From Vibrio lentus (GTDB lineage: Bacteria > Pseudomonadota > Gammaproteobacteria > Enterobacterales > Vibrionaceae), in contig NZ_MCZK01000150.1 in the NCBI RefSeq assembly GCF_002875945.1, positions 1-64,000 of the forward strand: 64,000 bases of DNA, read 5' to 3'. The notes beneath the pieces were generated by a model. It ran no database searches and was not told where the DNA came from. It was given only the letters and a program-made list of their open reading frames with translations. Position 1 is the first letter of the stretch; each line of letters begins with the position of its first letter. Of the stretch, positions 7,492 through 16,863 are shown in pieces. A program made the translations under genes and the position numbers.

Positions 7492-8706
7492 ATGGGCGAA
7501 GCAATTGACATTTTACCTAATGAAGACGATGCGATTCGCCTTAAAACTAACTTGAATGTATGGCTGATTTATAACAATGAGAATTTTCACGCTCATATGA
7601 GACAGCAATTGAAACGTTGTCGAAACGTGCATATTGAGTCTTTTTCTTTGTTAGGTATGACTGAAGAGTATGTGAAGAATATTGATGCCCCAGATTTAAT
7701 CTTTGTTGAAGCAAGCGGTGGCTGGGCTCAGAAAATGGTGGATTTGCAAAGCTACAATCTTCAGTTAGAAGAGCATGATTTATCTTTGGTTGTGTTTGGT
7801 GATGAAAGTGACAATGGGTCATTAAAAATAGCGCTAAGACTCGGTGCTTCGGATTTTCTGTCTCACGATATATCTATTTCTGGTCTTCTCCCCTTACTAA
7901 AGAAAACAGCGGCAGAGAAAATCGAAAACTCTAGCTACGGAGAAGTGTTCTTATTTATCAACACTAAAGGTGGTATGGGGGCGACAACCTTAGCGCTCAA
8001 TACGGCCGTAGAAATAGCAAGTTATCATCCGAATGAGGTGCTGTTGCTCGATATTGACCTCCAGTTTGGTGTCATTCCTGAATATTTGAATATCACGCCG
8101 ACCTACAGCATCTCAGATGCTATCGATAGCTCCAATGACTTGGATGAGATGTCTTTGAGTAGCTTAGTGAATAAGCACACATCAGGGTTACACGTTTTAA
8201 GTTTCAAGCATGAAAATAACGCAGATGATTATGAACATGCTCAGAAAATCGGGAAGTTACTGCCCGTATTACGTCGCTTCTATCGCTATATTATTATCGA
8301 TTTTTCTCGAGGGTTGGATCATATTTTTGCATCGGCTATCTCTCCTGCGACTAAGGTGTTACTTGTTGCTCAACAAACCTTGGTTTCGGTTAAAAATAGT
8401 AATCGATTAATTCGAACGCTCAAGTTTGAGTACGGGTTGCAGCAGGACTCAATTGAGATCATTGTGAATCGTTATGAAAAGCGACAAACCATCAAGCTAA
8501 CAGACATAGAACAAACCGTTGGAAAGCATGACATCCATTTAATGCCTAATGATTTTAAGGTGGCTCTTGAGAGCGCCAATTTAGGTTTGCCGTTGGTTGA
8601 ATCGAAGAAAAAGAGCTCGATTACACGGTCGATTATTGATTTGTCTCATATCCTTTCTCCGCCAGAACAAGAAGAGAAAGGTTGGCTTAAAAAAATATTT
8701 TCATAA
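7492..8706 (+). CDS. tadZ: TadZ/CpaE polar localisation ATPase-like protein
   Basis: A cytoplasmic 404-aa protein that positions the Tad machine. The N-terminal half resembles an atypical receiver domain (LNVWLIYNNENFHAHMRQQLKR and following). The C-terminal half is a ParA/MinD-like ATPase with a deviant Walker A (TKGGMGATTLALN, about residues 158-170) and LLLDIDLQFG. ATG 7492 is preferred over the in-frame GTG 7483 because AGGGTGAG lies upstream at workable spacing. The protein ends in the basic tail KKGWLKKIFS-like (EKGWLKKIFS). The order tadZ-tadA-tadB-tadC is canonical. Confidence 0.87.
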   Translation: MGEAIDILPNEDDAIRLKTNLNVWLIYNNENFHAHMRQQLKRCRNVHIESFSLLGMTEEYVKNIDAPDLIFVEASGGWAQKMVDLQSYNLQLEEHDLSLVVFGDESDNGSLKIALRLGASDFLSHDISISGLLPLLKKTAAEKIENSSYGEVFLFINTKGGMGATTLALNTAVEIASYHPNEVLLLDIDLQFGVIPEYLNITPTYSISDAIDSSNDLDEMSLSSLVNKHTSGLHVLSFKHENNADDYEHAQKIGKLLPVLRRFYRYIIIDFSRGLDHIFASAISPATKVLLVAQQTLVSVKNSNRLIRTLKFEYGLQQDSIEIIVNRYEKRQTIKLTDIEQTVGKHDIHLMPNDFKVALESANLGLPLVESKKKSSITRSIIDLSHILSPPEQEEKGWLKKIFS

Positions 8707-8738
8707 CACGTTTGTTACAGCATATATGAGGGATCGTT

Positions 8739-10190
8739 ATGTTCTTTAAACGAAAAAATATTAATCCGGAGTTTGAAAAGAAAGTAGAACAGTTTTCCCA
8801 AGAGGAAGACGGCGTTGTATCGCCCCTCATTCAAAAAGTAGCTAACGTATCTCATGAAGCTAAGAGTTTAGAGGCGAGTGAAGAGCAAGAGAAGTCGGTG
8901 AATGAGGCGAAAAAAGTCTTAGAGCAAGAATTGTCGATTAAACACTACTTTCATAAACAACTACTTGAAACATTAGATTTGGGGCTACTTTCTAGTTTGG
9001 ATAAAGATCGCGCCAAAGTAGACCTTCATGAAGCGATCGTTCAGTTAATGGCGGATGACCAAAGCCACGCATTAAGTGCTGAGGGGCGTAAGCGAGTCAT
9101 CAAACAAATTGAAGATGAAGTATTCGGCCTTGGTCCACTTGAACCATTATTAGCCGATAAAACGGTGTCCGATATTTTGGTCAACGGACCTAAAAGTGTT
9201 TATGTCGAACGCCGAGGCAAATTAGAAAAAACACCGTATACGTTTTTAGATGATCGTCACTTAAGAAACATTATTGACCGTATCGTAAGTCAGGTTGGAC
9301 GCCGGATTGATGAAGCGTCGCCGATGGTGGATGCTCGATTAGTTGATGGTTCACGAGTGAATGCCATTATTCCTCCTTTGGCCTTAGATGGCCCTTCCGT
9401 TTCTATACGACGTTTTTCTGTAGACAGCCTAACCATGGATAATCTGCTGGAATACAAGTCAGCCTCTCCACAAATGGCAAAGTTCATTGAAGCTGCAGTA
9501 AAGGGTGAGCTCAATATCCTTATTTCTGGTGGTACAGGTTCAGGGAAAACGACGACGTTGAATATTTTTTCTGGGTTTATTCCTAGAGATAAACGGATTA
9601 TTACCATAGAAGATTCCGCAGAGTTACAACTGCAACAGCCACACGTGATTCGTTTAGAAACACGCCCAGCAAACCTTGAGGGTAAAGGTGAGATCAGTCA
9701 GCGAGAGCTGGTAAAAAACACTTTGCGTATGCGACCTGACCGTATTGTGGTCGGGGAGGTGCGTGGTAGCGAAGCTGTCGATATGTTAGCGGCAATGAAC
9801 ACGGGTCATGATGGTTCACTTGCCACGATTCACGCGAATACACCTCGTGATGCTCTAAGCCGTGTTGAGAATATGTTCTCGATGGCGGGTTGGAATATTT
9901 CAACGAAAAATCTCAGAGCGCAGATTGCTTCTGCTATTCATTTAGTGGTTCAAATGGAGAGACAAGAAGACGGTAAGCGTCGGATGGTCAGTATCCAAGA
10001 GATCAATGGGATGGAAGGAGAGGTCATTACTATGTCTGAGATCTTCCACTTCCAGCGTCAAGGTATAGACGAGAATGGCAATATCATAGGTTATTACACT
10101 GCAACAGGCGTGGTACCTCAGTCTCACGACCAGTTAGTTAAGCGTGGTCTTGATTTGCCGTTTGAGCTCTTTACTGAATCACATAGTTGA
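8739..10190 (+). CDS. tadA: TadA/CpaF pilus assembly ATPase
   Basis: A secretion/pilus ATPase of the VirB11-GspE superfamily, 483 aa. It powers Flp assembly, and in some systems retraction. It has a Walker [13 protein letters not shown], an Asp box [11 protein letters not shown], a Walker B region [12 protein letters not shown] and a His box ([19 protein letters not shown]). The N-terminal about 130 residues are charged and helical, as usual for CpaF. The gene lies 32 bp after tadZ and is followed closely by tadB. Confidence 0.93.
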   Translation: MFFKRKNINPEFEKKVEQFSQEEDGVVSPLIQKVANVSHEAKSLEASEEQEKSVNEAKKVLEQELSIKHYFHKQLLETLDLGLLSSLDKDRAKVDLHEAIVQLMADDQSHALSAEGRKRVIKQIEDEVFGLGPLEPLLADKTVSDILVNGPKSVYVERRGKLEKTPYTFLDDRHLRNIIDRIVSQVGRRIDEASPMVDARLVDGSRVNAIIPPLALDGPSVSIRRFSVDSLTMDNLLEYKSASPQMAKFIEAAVKGELNILISGGTGSGKTTTLNIFSGFIPRDKRIITIEDSAELQLQQPHVIRLETRPANLEGKGEISQRELVKNTLRMRPDRIVVGEVRGSEAVDMLAAMNTGHDGSLATIHANTPRDALSRVENMFSMAGWNISTKNLRAQIASAIHLVVQMERQEDGKRRMVSIQEINGMEGEVITMSEIFHFQRQGIDENGNIIGYYTATGVVPQSHDQLVKRGLDLPFELFTESHS

Positions 10191-10200
10191 GGAGCCGATT

Positions 10201-11166
10201 ATGGATAACGTAACTGTATCGTTGGCCCTATTGTTTGTCGCAGTGTTGTTTATTTCGCAAGCCTTATTATTGCCAGCTGCCGGGAAAAAAGCCAAGCACA
10301 AAGAGTTATCTCGTCGCTTAAAAGAGACGCAAAGAAATATTGATGAAGAGAGCTTGTCTCTCTTAAAAGAACATTACAACAAAGAGTTATCACCACTCGA
10401 TCGGAAGTTGATCGTTATTCCTTTCTTTGCCGATCTAAAGCGCATGCTTGAGTTAGCAGGTCTCAAGCTCACATTAAGCCGCTTCTTATTAATCGTATTT
10501 TTGTGCGGAACGTTATTGGCTTTGATTGCTTTGGTTTTCAATCAGGTGTGGTTCATTTGTGTTGCCGCTTTTGTCTTTGTTTGGGTTGTTGCTTATCTGT
10601 TTGTTCAAAACAGAGTGACCTACAGAATGGCAAGGTTTGAGGAGCAGTTACCAGACGCCTTAGACATCATAAGAAGAGCCTTACAAGCGGGTCAGCCATT
10701 AGTTCAGTCTTTTAATGAGGTTGGCGAAGAGATGCCAGAGCCTATTGGGGTTGAGTTTAAGAATACTTATAACTTACTGAACTATGGTTACGACTTAAGG
10801 CTCGCTATTTTACAAATGACAGAAAGAGTACCGACGGTTTCTATGTTGGCTTTTTCAAGTGCGGTCATGCTGCAGAAAGAAACGGGGGGTAATCTCTCTG
10901 AGAATCTACAAAAAGTATCTGAAGTATTAAGAGCCCGCTTTAAGCTAGAAAGAAAAATCAAAACCCTTTCAGCTGAGAGTCGACTTTCTGCTTGGATACT
11001 GACGCTTTCTCCTTTTGCCCTATTTTTCGGTCTTAAATTCGTAAACCCTGAATACATCGAACCTTTGTACAGCGATCCTAGAGGTATATCTATGGTCAGT
11101 GTCGGCGTGATTTTGTTGGCGATTGGGGCATTGTGGATAAGAAAAATAATAAATATCGAGATATAG
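10201..11166 (+). CDS. tadB: TadB inner-membrane platform protein
   Basis: A GspF/T2SF-domain polytopic protein of 321 aa. It has an N-terminal transmembrane helix, two central helices (LLIVFLCGTLLALIALVF and the one after it) and a C-terminal pair. The T2SF cytoplasmic domain carries EEQLPDALDIIRRALQAGQPL and KETGGNLSENLQKVSEVLR. ATG 10201 is chosen because GAGGAG lies just upstream and residues before it would overlap tadA. TadB and TadC together form the platform that couples TadA to the pilus. tadC begins 3 bp after the stop codon. Confidence 0.9.
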   Translation: MDNVTVSLALLFVAVLFISQALLLPAAGKKAKHKELSRRLKETQRNIDEESLSLLKEHYNKELSPLDRKLIVIPFFADLKRMLELAGLKLTLSRFLLIVFLCGTLLALIALVFNQVWFICVAAFVFVWVVAYLFVQNRVTYRMARFEEQLPDALDIIRRALQAGQPLVQSFNEVGEEMPEPIGVEFKNTYNLLNYGYDLRLAILQMTERVPTVSMLAFSSAVMLQKETGGNLSENLQKVSEVLRARFKLERKIKTLSAESRLSAWILTLSPFALFFGLKFVNPEYIEPLYSDPRGISMVSVGVILLAIGALWIRKIINIEI

Positions 11167-11169
11167 ATT

Positions 11170-12141
11170 ATGGAATTCTTTGATTTAGAAGTATGGAAAC
11201 AAACACTCTCTGAGTTCGGTATCAGCAGTCAAATTCTGCTGTACGGAATGATTCTGCTTACCACTATGCTACTTACTCTTACTTTAGGGTTTCTTTTTGT
11301 TGGTACTCGTTCCCCGTTGGATAAAAAGTTAAAACAGATTTCCGGAGGGAATCATACTGGTAGTCGCAAACCTTATGACTTTACCAATACTTTGGAGTCG
11401 CTGACGCCATTTATTGGCCGAGGGAACAAAAAAGATAACGAAACGTATTCAGAAAAGCTAATGCATGCTGGGTACCATGAAAAAAGTGCACTCTCGGTAT
11501 TTTACGCCTTCAAAGTGCTTTCAACTTTGATAGGGTTTGTTTGTGCATTCACAGTGTTTTATTTAGACATAGGTGATAGTTATAACAACTTGCTGATTGT
11601 GACGTGTATTTTTGTCGGCACATTCTTACCTAATTTTATATTGAGTAAAATGCAAAAAGAGAGACAGAGAAAAATCAGAAACGGTGTCCCTGATGCTTTA
11701 GACCTTTTGGTGGTGTGTACGGAATCAGGCCTTGGTTTTAATGCTGCACTAGGGCGTGTCGCTAACGAGTTATACATTTCACAGCCCGAACTTGCCGATG
11801 AGCTAGATACTGTGTTTGCTAAAATTCAAGCGGGTGTCACCATGCCAGATGCTTTGAGTCAACTTGTAGAAAGAACGGGGCTTCGTGAGTTGGAAGGGCT
11901 TGTTTCTTTGCTCTCGCATGCTTCAAGAATGGGGGGCAGTTTAGCTCAAACCTTACGTGACTATACCGAAGATTTTCGAGACAAACGCCAACAAGCTGCG
12001 GAAGAAATTGCAGCAAAAATCCCTACCAAAATGCTATTTCCCATGTTGTTGTTCATTTGGCCTTGCTTCTTTATCGTTGCTCTTGGGCCCGGAATGATGA
12101 TTGTAATGGATGCACTGACATCTCCAGGAGCGAGTTTATGA
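11170..12141 (+). CDS. tadC: TadC inner-membrane platform protein
   Basis: The second T2SF-domain platform protein, 323 aa. It has transmembrane segments near residues 15-40, 115-160 and at the C terminus (MLLFIWPCFFIVALGPGMMIV). The cytoplasmic core shows VPDALDLLVVCTESGLGFNAAL and the repeat-like MGGSLAQTLRDYTEDFRDKRQQAAEEIAAKIPTKM, a TadC hallmark. Its TGA overlaps the ATG of the following tadD. Confidence 0.9.
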   Translation: MEFFDLEVWKQTLSEFGISSQILLYGMILLTTMLLTLTLGFLFVGTRSPLDKKLKQISGGNHTGSRKPYDFTNTLESLTPFIGRGNKKDNETYSEKLMHAGYHEKSALSVFYAFKVLSTLIGFVCAFTVFYLDIGDSYNNLLIVTCIFVGTFLPNFILSKMQKERQRKIRNGVPDALDLLVVCTESGLGFNAALGRVANELYISQPELADELDTVFAKIQAGVTMPDALSQLVERTGLRELEGLVSLLSHASRMGGSLAQTLRDYTEDFRDKRQQAAEEIAAKIPTKMLFPMLLFIWPCFFIVALGPGMMIVMDALTSPGASL

Positions 12142-13154
12142 TGCGAATGAATAGAATGGTTTTACTTTTACTGCCGTTAGTAATTCTCGGTTGCGCTTCT
12201 TCTGATGAGCCTACCAATCAGTTTGATGCCGAATTGTATTCGGGGAAGCCAATTGACACCTTAACCAGTGACGATCCGCCGGTCAGTGAAAAAGAAGCAA
12301 TCATGCGTGGTGATGTCGCTTTGAGAGACAACAACATCGATTTAGCTCTTTATGAGTACATCCGATCTCTGTCTTTTCCTGAACAAGAGTTTCACGACAA
12401 AACGCTATTTACGATCGGTCGAATTCACTCATCGAGAGGTAATTACGCTCTCGCTGAAAAAGCGTATTTGGCGGCATTAGATTTTAACCCTGCGCATACT
12501 GAAGTATTAGAGCAGTTAGGTGTTTTATATACCAAACAACGTCGTACAGATGAAGGTCGAAGCTACTTCTTTAAAGCGATCAATGCAGACCAAGTTCGTT
12601 TAAAAAGCAGTGAAACGATTAAAAACTACCAAGCGTTAAGTCAAAGTGAAGTGGCAGGTTTGAAAGTTGACAGTATGTCTCCTGCTTTGGCTTACATGGG
12701 AATCGGAGTCTTGGAAGATGTAGAAGGTAAACATCAGATAGCCCAAGAGTATTTTAAAAAGTCGCTGACTATCGATAATACTTCAGTGAAGGCTCTACTG
12801 AACATGGGTTACTCCCATTACATGTACGGCAACTACAAAGAAGCGTATCAATACACTCGTTCGGCTTTAGAGATCGAACCTAACAATGAGAAGGCTCAGA
12901 ATAACCTTGCTCTTATTTATTTGGCATCAGGTGATGTGAAAAAAGCCATAAATGTTTTTATGCGTCATATGGATGCGCCGGAAGCTCTGAATAATGTCGG
13001 TTACTTTTTAATTATTCAAGGTCGACCTGATGAAGCGATTCCTTACCTGCAACAAGCCATCGACAAAAAACCTTCGTATTACAAAATCGCCAATGAAAAC
13101 CTAAATCGAGCCTTAGCTGAGGTGAGAGAAATGAAAGCGAGCACACCAATATAG
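12138..13154 (+). CDS. tadD: TadD TPR lipoprotein
   Basis: A 338-aa predicted lipoprotein with leader MVLLLLPLVILGC (lipobox ILGC) and several tetratricopeptide repeats. Examples are FTIGRIHSSRGNYALAEKAYLAALDFNPAHTEVLEQLGVLY and ALLNMGYSHYMYGNYKEAYQYTRSALEIEPNNEKAQNNLALIY. TadD proteins act as periplasmic scaffolds or pilotins for the secretin. The start at 12138 overlaps the tadC stop and has CAGGAG upstream. It closes the pilus operon, and a strong hairpin follows within 50 bp. Confidence 0.87.
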   Translation: MMRMNRMVLLLLPLVILGCASSDEPTNQFDAELYSGKPIDTLTSDDPPVSEKEAIMRGDVALRDNNIDLALYEYIRSLSFPEQEFHDKTLFTIGRIHSSRGNYALAEKAYLAALDFNPAHTEVLEQLGVLYTKQRRTDEGRSYFFKAINADQVRLKSSETIKNYQALSQSEVAGLKVDSMSPALAYMGIGVLEDVEGKHQIAQEYFKKSLTIDNTSVKALLNMGYSHYMYGNYKEAYQYTRSALEIEPNNEKAQNNLALIYLASGDVKKAINVFMRHMDAPEALNNVGYFLIIQGRPDEAIPYLQQAIDKKPSYYKIANENLNRALAEVREMKASTPI

Positions 13155-13203
13155 TATTGTTCTGTGAAGAGTTACTCTCCTTATGGTAAATAGCACAAAT
13201 GAA

Positions 13204-13237
13204 TTAGCCCCTGATGAGTGTCCTTATCAGGGGCTAA
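13204..13237. terminator. Bidirectional terminator between tadD and chrA
   Basis: A 14-bp stem, nearly perfect (arms TTAGCCCCTGATGA and TTATCAGGGGCTAA with G-T pairs near the loop), has a 6-nt loop. It lies between two convergent genes. The T-run is short on both sides, so it may act for either strand. Confidence 0.65.
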
Positions 13238-13285
13238 TATTTGTCACTCAGTTTTGTATCTAAAGTTGGGTATCTAAGTACTTAA

Positions 13286-14431
13286 TTATAAATAGTTAAG
13301 CATCGCACCAGCTGCGATAAAGGTACCAACTAAACCTACAATCGGCATCTTCACGGTTTTCAGTAGCCAAACACCAACAATGATCAGAGCGAAGTCTATG
13401 CCGCTGCTCACTGCGCTTGTGAAGATGGGTTGGTATAGAGCTGCAAGTAATAGACCAACAACTGCTGCATTCACACCTGTAAGCGCACCAGCAACTAGAG
13501 GCTTACTCGCAATTGCCTGCCAGTTCTTCAGTACACCCAGTAACAACAAGAAGCCTGGCAAGAACACGGCAATTGTTGCGAGCAGTGCGCCTGTAATTGG
13601 TGCCGATGGCATTAAGACATAACCGAGGTAAGTCGCTAATGTAAACATCGGGCCAGGAACCGCTTGCGCAGCAGCATAGCCTGTTAGGAAAGTATCTTGA
13701 GACAGTTGGTCGCCAATACCATTCTGTAGCAGCGGAAGAACCACGTGACCGCCACCGAATACCAAACTGCCTGCTTGGTAAAATAACCCAAACACTTCGA
13801 TGCCTTGAGAATATGCACTGAACAGAGGTAAACCAACTAATAGTGCTATAAAAATAACAAGCGGAGTTATGGATATCTTATGTGTCGAAGGCGTTGTTTT
13901 TAAGTCTTGTGAGGTTAAAAATTTGCTGCCAATGATTGCTGCAAATAGGAGCACTAAGACTTGAGGCCAGATCCCAGGAATCAAAAGTAGAACAATAGCG
14001 GTGATCATACACAGTGCTGTTGCTACCTTTGATTGGCAAAAGTTTTTGTACATGCCGAAAGTGGCGTCAGCTACAACCACGACCGCGAGCAGCTTAAGTC
14101 CGTGGATGATTGAAATGAAAAGCGGCGCTTCCAACAACTGGTTGCTCACTAAGGCCAATATCAACATTAGGATGACAGAAGGGGAGGTGAAGCCAACAAA
14201 TGCGGCAATCGCACCGGTTAAGCCACCTTTTTTATAGCCAACTGCGAAGCCAACTTGGCTTGAGCCTGGACCCGGTAAAAATTGACTGAGGGCGACAATT
14301 TGCCCGTACTCTTCGTCGGATAACCAATTCAGTTTCTCAACAAAGGTTTTACGGAAGTAGCCAATATGTGCCGCTGGTCCACCAAAGCTAATCCAGCCAA
14401 GCCAGAAAAAGGTTTTAAAAATTGAAAGCAT
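13286..14431 (-). CDS. chrA: ChrA-type chromate transporter
   Basis: A CHR-family membrane protein of 381 aa made of two homologous halves. The first half begins FFWLGWISFGGPAAHIGYFRKTFVEK and carries the family motif FLPGPGSSQVGFAVGYKKGGL. The second has VFGGGHVVLPLLQ and AAQAVPGPMFTLATYLGY. These GGP and PGP motifs are hallmarks of ChrA, which exports chromate, although many family members lack a tested function. The gene is divergent from a LysR regulator with a 100-bp shared promoter region, a common chrA arrangement. No accessory chrB or superoxide gene is adjacent. Confidence 0.85.
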   Translation of the reverse strand: MLSIFKTFFWLGWISFGGPAAHIGYFRKTFVEKLNWLSDEEYGQIVALSQFLPGPGSSQVGFAVGYKKGGLTGAIAAFVGFTSPSVILMLILALVSNQLLEAPLFISIIHGLKLLAVVVVADATFGMYKNFCQSKVATALCMITAIVLLLIPGIWPQVLVLLFAAIIGSKFLTSQDLKTTPSTHKISITPLVIFIALLVGLPLFSAYSQGIEVFGLFYQAGSLVFGGGHVVLPLLQNGIGDQLSQDTFLTGYAAAQAVPGPMFTLATYLGYVLMPSAPITGALLATIAVFLPGFLLLLGVLKNWQAIASKPLVAGALTGVNAAVVGLLLAALYQPIFTSAVSSGIDFALIIVGVWLLKTVKMPIVGLVGTFIAAGAMLNYL

Positions 14432-14531
14432 GATCGATTCCAGATAAATGTTTAGCGTAATTTAGGTGGAGTTGAACTATGATTCAAATTAATTGTTTTA
14501 ATTATAACTATGAATAATATGGGATTGGTTT

Positions 14532-15461
14532 GTGGCTGATTTTAACTGGAAAGGAATTGACCTTAACTTATTGATTGCACTGCAAGCTCTATATAAAACA
14601 AACAGTGTTAGTAAGGCGGCAGAACGTTGTTATGTCAGCCAATCAGCGATGAGTCATAGCTTACAAAGATTGCGAAAGCTGTTTGATGATCCTTTATTTG
14701 AACGAGTTGGTAGCAAGATGGAAGCGACCGATCGAGCCATTGAATTATCAAGCACCGTTGATGCGTTGCTTAATACTATTCAATCCGAAGTTCTGTTGTC
14801 CAAAAGGTTTGAAGTTGATAGTTATAAAGGAAGTTGGAAGATCGGACTTACCGATTACGCAGAACAGATGTTTGGCCCAATGATCTTTGATTTTATTAAA
14901 CAAGCTTCGCCAAACTCTCAAGTCGCATTTCTTAACGTTAATCGAACCAATTACCAGCAGGTATTTGAAGAGGCTAAGCTAGATATTGCGATCGGCAGTT
15001 TTGGTGAAGTGCCTAAATTGTATGGCACAGAACTTCTCTACACCGAGCAACATGTTTGCTTGCTAGATGAATCAGTGTTGGATGTTGAGTTGCCTATGTC
15101 ACTGCAATCATTTGTCTCTGTGGAGCACGCCTTAGTGTCTCCTAGTGGTGCCTTAAAAACGGCAGTTGATACTAAATTGTCTGAGTTGGGCTACACTAGA
15201 AAAGTGGCAATTGCATCAAGCAACTTCTTAACGGTAAAACGATTGATCAGTGGCAGAAAGCTATTGTGCATTGTGCCTAAGTTAGTCGCTAGAAATGCCC
15301 CTAATGTCGATAGTTCACTGATAGCCGTCACTCCGCCGATAGACGTCCCTGATTTTGATATACAGCTTGTTTATCGTAAGGGAAAGCAATTAGACGACAA
15401 GAATTCTCACTTGAGGAAAGTGATCTCCCAATCGGTTGAGATTGTCATTGCTGTTGAGTGA
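14532..15461 (+). CDS. LysR-family transcriptional regulator
   Basis: A 309-aa LTTR. The helix-turn-helix lies at residues about 8-65 (LNLLIALQALYKTNSVSKAAERCYVSQSAMSHSLQRLRKLFDDPLFERVG). An effector-binding domain follows. GTG at 14532 is the start that preserves the conserved N terminus; its ribosome binding site is weak. It is transcribed away from chrA and probably controls that gene from the shared 100-bp region. The inducer cannot be inferred. Confidence 0.87.
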   Translation: MADFNWKGIDLNLLIALQALYKTNSVSKAAERCYVSQSAMSHSLQRLRKLFDDPLFERVGSKMEATDRAIELSSTVDALLNTIQSEVLLSKRFEVDSYKGSWKIGLTDYAEQMFGPMIFDFIKQASPNSQVAFLNVNRTNYQQVFEEAKLDIAIGSFGEVPKLYGTELLYTEQHVCLLDESVLDVELPMSLQSFVSVEHALVSPSGALKTAVDTKLSELGYTRKVAIASSNFLTVKRLISGRKLLCIVPKLVARNAPNVDSSLIAVTPPIDVPDFDIQLVYRKGKQLDDKNSHLRKVISQSVEIVIAVE

Positions 15462-15491
15462 TTGGTGGTGAGTTCCTTTGGAGGTTCTCGC

Positions 15492-16589
15492 CTATCTTCT
15501 AAGCAAGTAACCTATCAAGTGCCAAAGAGCGATGACCATTAGTGCGCCGATATAGCCGTCAACAGCGTAATGCCATGCCAAATGTACCGACCCAACCTGA
15601 ATAAAGAAGGCGTAAATCCACGCTATGTAACCGAGGTTCTTATTCAATTTGAATGATGTCATCGCAATCAGAACGGATATGGTTACATGCATGCTGGGCA
15701 TGGCTGAGATGCCAGTCCCTATATCTCCAATACCTCCAACGTAGCTTGCCCAAAGCGCATCTTGAGTACTGAGTGCCCACAAAGACATAAAGCCACGTTC
15801 AGTGAGTTCTGCGCTCTGCATGTTTAATCTTTGCATCAAAGGAAGATACAAATCTTGGTCATTGAAGTGACTAATAAAAACAGGGCCTGCTGATGACAGA
15901 AGGGTCGCCATTATGTTCCCAATGATAAACCATGAACTTAAGAATGTGAGTAAAAACTGGTTGCGAAGTTGGTCATCTTTACGGTAAATGACAAAATAAA
16001 GCAGCATTCCCCATATGATAAAAAACCACAAGTTGTACAAGATGTTGATGGCGAGTGAAGCTATTGAATTCGGTAAAAAAAAGTGGGTGATTTCCCAAGG
16101 TGAAATGCCAAAGTGCAACCATTTATCTAAATGGTAAAAATCGAGATCTAAAAAATATGGATTGAGGTAAGGAATGACTGATTTTAAGAAGGTATAGCTA
16201 GAGAATGAGATGTTTAAGACGAGCATTAATAAAATAAAGTAGATCGGCTTTGATACTGGAAACAACAGAGTTTTGATTTTATTGATGAATTGTTTAGTGG
16301 GTCTTTTTTCTCGATTGAACAATAAATGGCAGTAGTAGTATGTCGCCCATAAAATAAAGGTGACGTAACAGACCGTGGCTAAGATCTCTAAGTAGGTATA
16401 TATGTTGTATCGAACTTCATGAGGCACGAAATAATTAACAACTAACGTTAACGGTGTCGTAAATGCAACATAATACAAAATCAGTTTGTTTCTTCTGAAT
16501 TCATGAAGTAAAGACGATAACAAGTTCGAGCTTTCTTTTTGAGGAACGGGTTTGGCGCTTGTCGTCTCTGAATCCATATAGCCCTTCAT
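15492..16589 (-). CDS. PAP2-superfamily membrane phosphatase/transferase
   Basis: A 365-aa protein with about six hydrophobic segments. It carries PAP2 signature residues in the C-terminal third: GTGISAMPSMHVTISVLIA (catalytic SxxxH) and SVHLAWHYAVDGYIGAL (HxxxxD). This arrangement resembles the Aur1/Ipt1-like PAP2_3 group, which transfers or hydrolyses lipid phosphate head groups. ATG 16589 is chosen because AGGAA precedes it at suitable spacing; a TTG one codon upstream is less likely. No genetic neighbour suggests a substrate. Confidence 0.75.
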   Translation of the reverse strand: MKGYMDSETTSAKPVPQKESSNLLSSLLHEFRRNKLILYYVAFTTPLTLVVNYFVPHEVRYNIYTYLEILATVCYVTFILWATYYYCHLLFNREKRPTKQFINKIKTLLFPVSKPIYFILLMLVLNISFSSYTFLKSVIPYLNPYFLDLDFYHLDKWLHFGISPWEITHFFLPNSIASLAINILYNLWFFIIWGMLLYFVIYRKDDQLRNQFLLTFLSSWFIIGNIMATLLSSAGPVFISHFNDQDLYLPLMQRLNMQSAELTERGFMSLWALSTQDALWASYVGGIGDIGTGISAMPSMHVTISVLIAMTSFKLNKNLGYIAWIYAFFIQVGSVHLAWHYAVDGYIGALMVIALWHLIGYLLRR

Positions 16590-16713
16590 CAAGATTTCCT
16601 ATCATGATTAAAGGTTAGTTCATTTGAGCTGGTTTTCTACTTTTCAACCTTGTGTCTGGGGTAAAAATAAACGAAATAAATCCTTCCATTTTTCACAACC
16701 CGACTATACTTAA

Positions 16714-16862
16714 TTTACGACTCAAAGCAGTCGTAAAGAATAGGCTTTTTGATTTACCTAAGTAAAAAAATTGGTTATATCTTCATGATATAGCTTAAAA
16801 AACTACCAGGCTAAACGGACTTAGTTGGTCTTAAAGCGCTAGCTCCCCCTAGCGCTTTTTCT
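16714..16862 (+). ncRNA. Candidate structured small RNA in the PAP2-lacI gap
   Basis: There is no reading frame here, but four consecutive stem-loops are visible. The first is a perfect 9-bp hairpin (16714-16722 with 16729-16737). The second is an 8-bp hairpin (16774-16781 with 16787-16794, one G-T). The third is a bulged hairpin (16805-16814 with 16821-16829). The fourth is a perfect 10-bp GC-rich hairpin (16833-16842 with 16849-16858) followed by TTCTTTT, a plus-strand intrinsic terminator. No plus-strand gene lies upstream for more than 1.2 kb, so the terminator has no obvious mRNA. A possible -10 box TATACT is at 16705-16710; the -35 is weak. Confidence 0.45.
16833..16862 (+). terminator. 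Intrinsic terminator facing plus strand
   Basis: Perfect arms AAAGCGCTAG and CTAGCGCTTT have a CTCCCC loop and are followed by a T-rich tract on the plus strand. The minus-strand side lacks a T-run, so it is not an efficient terminator for the adjacent lacI-type gene. It probably ends the candidate small RNA. Confidence 0.7.
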
Positions 16863-16863
16863 T

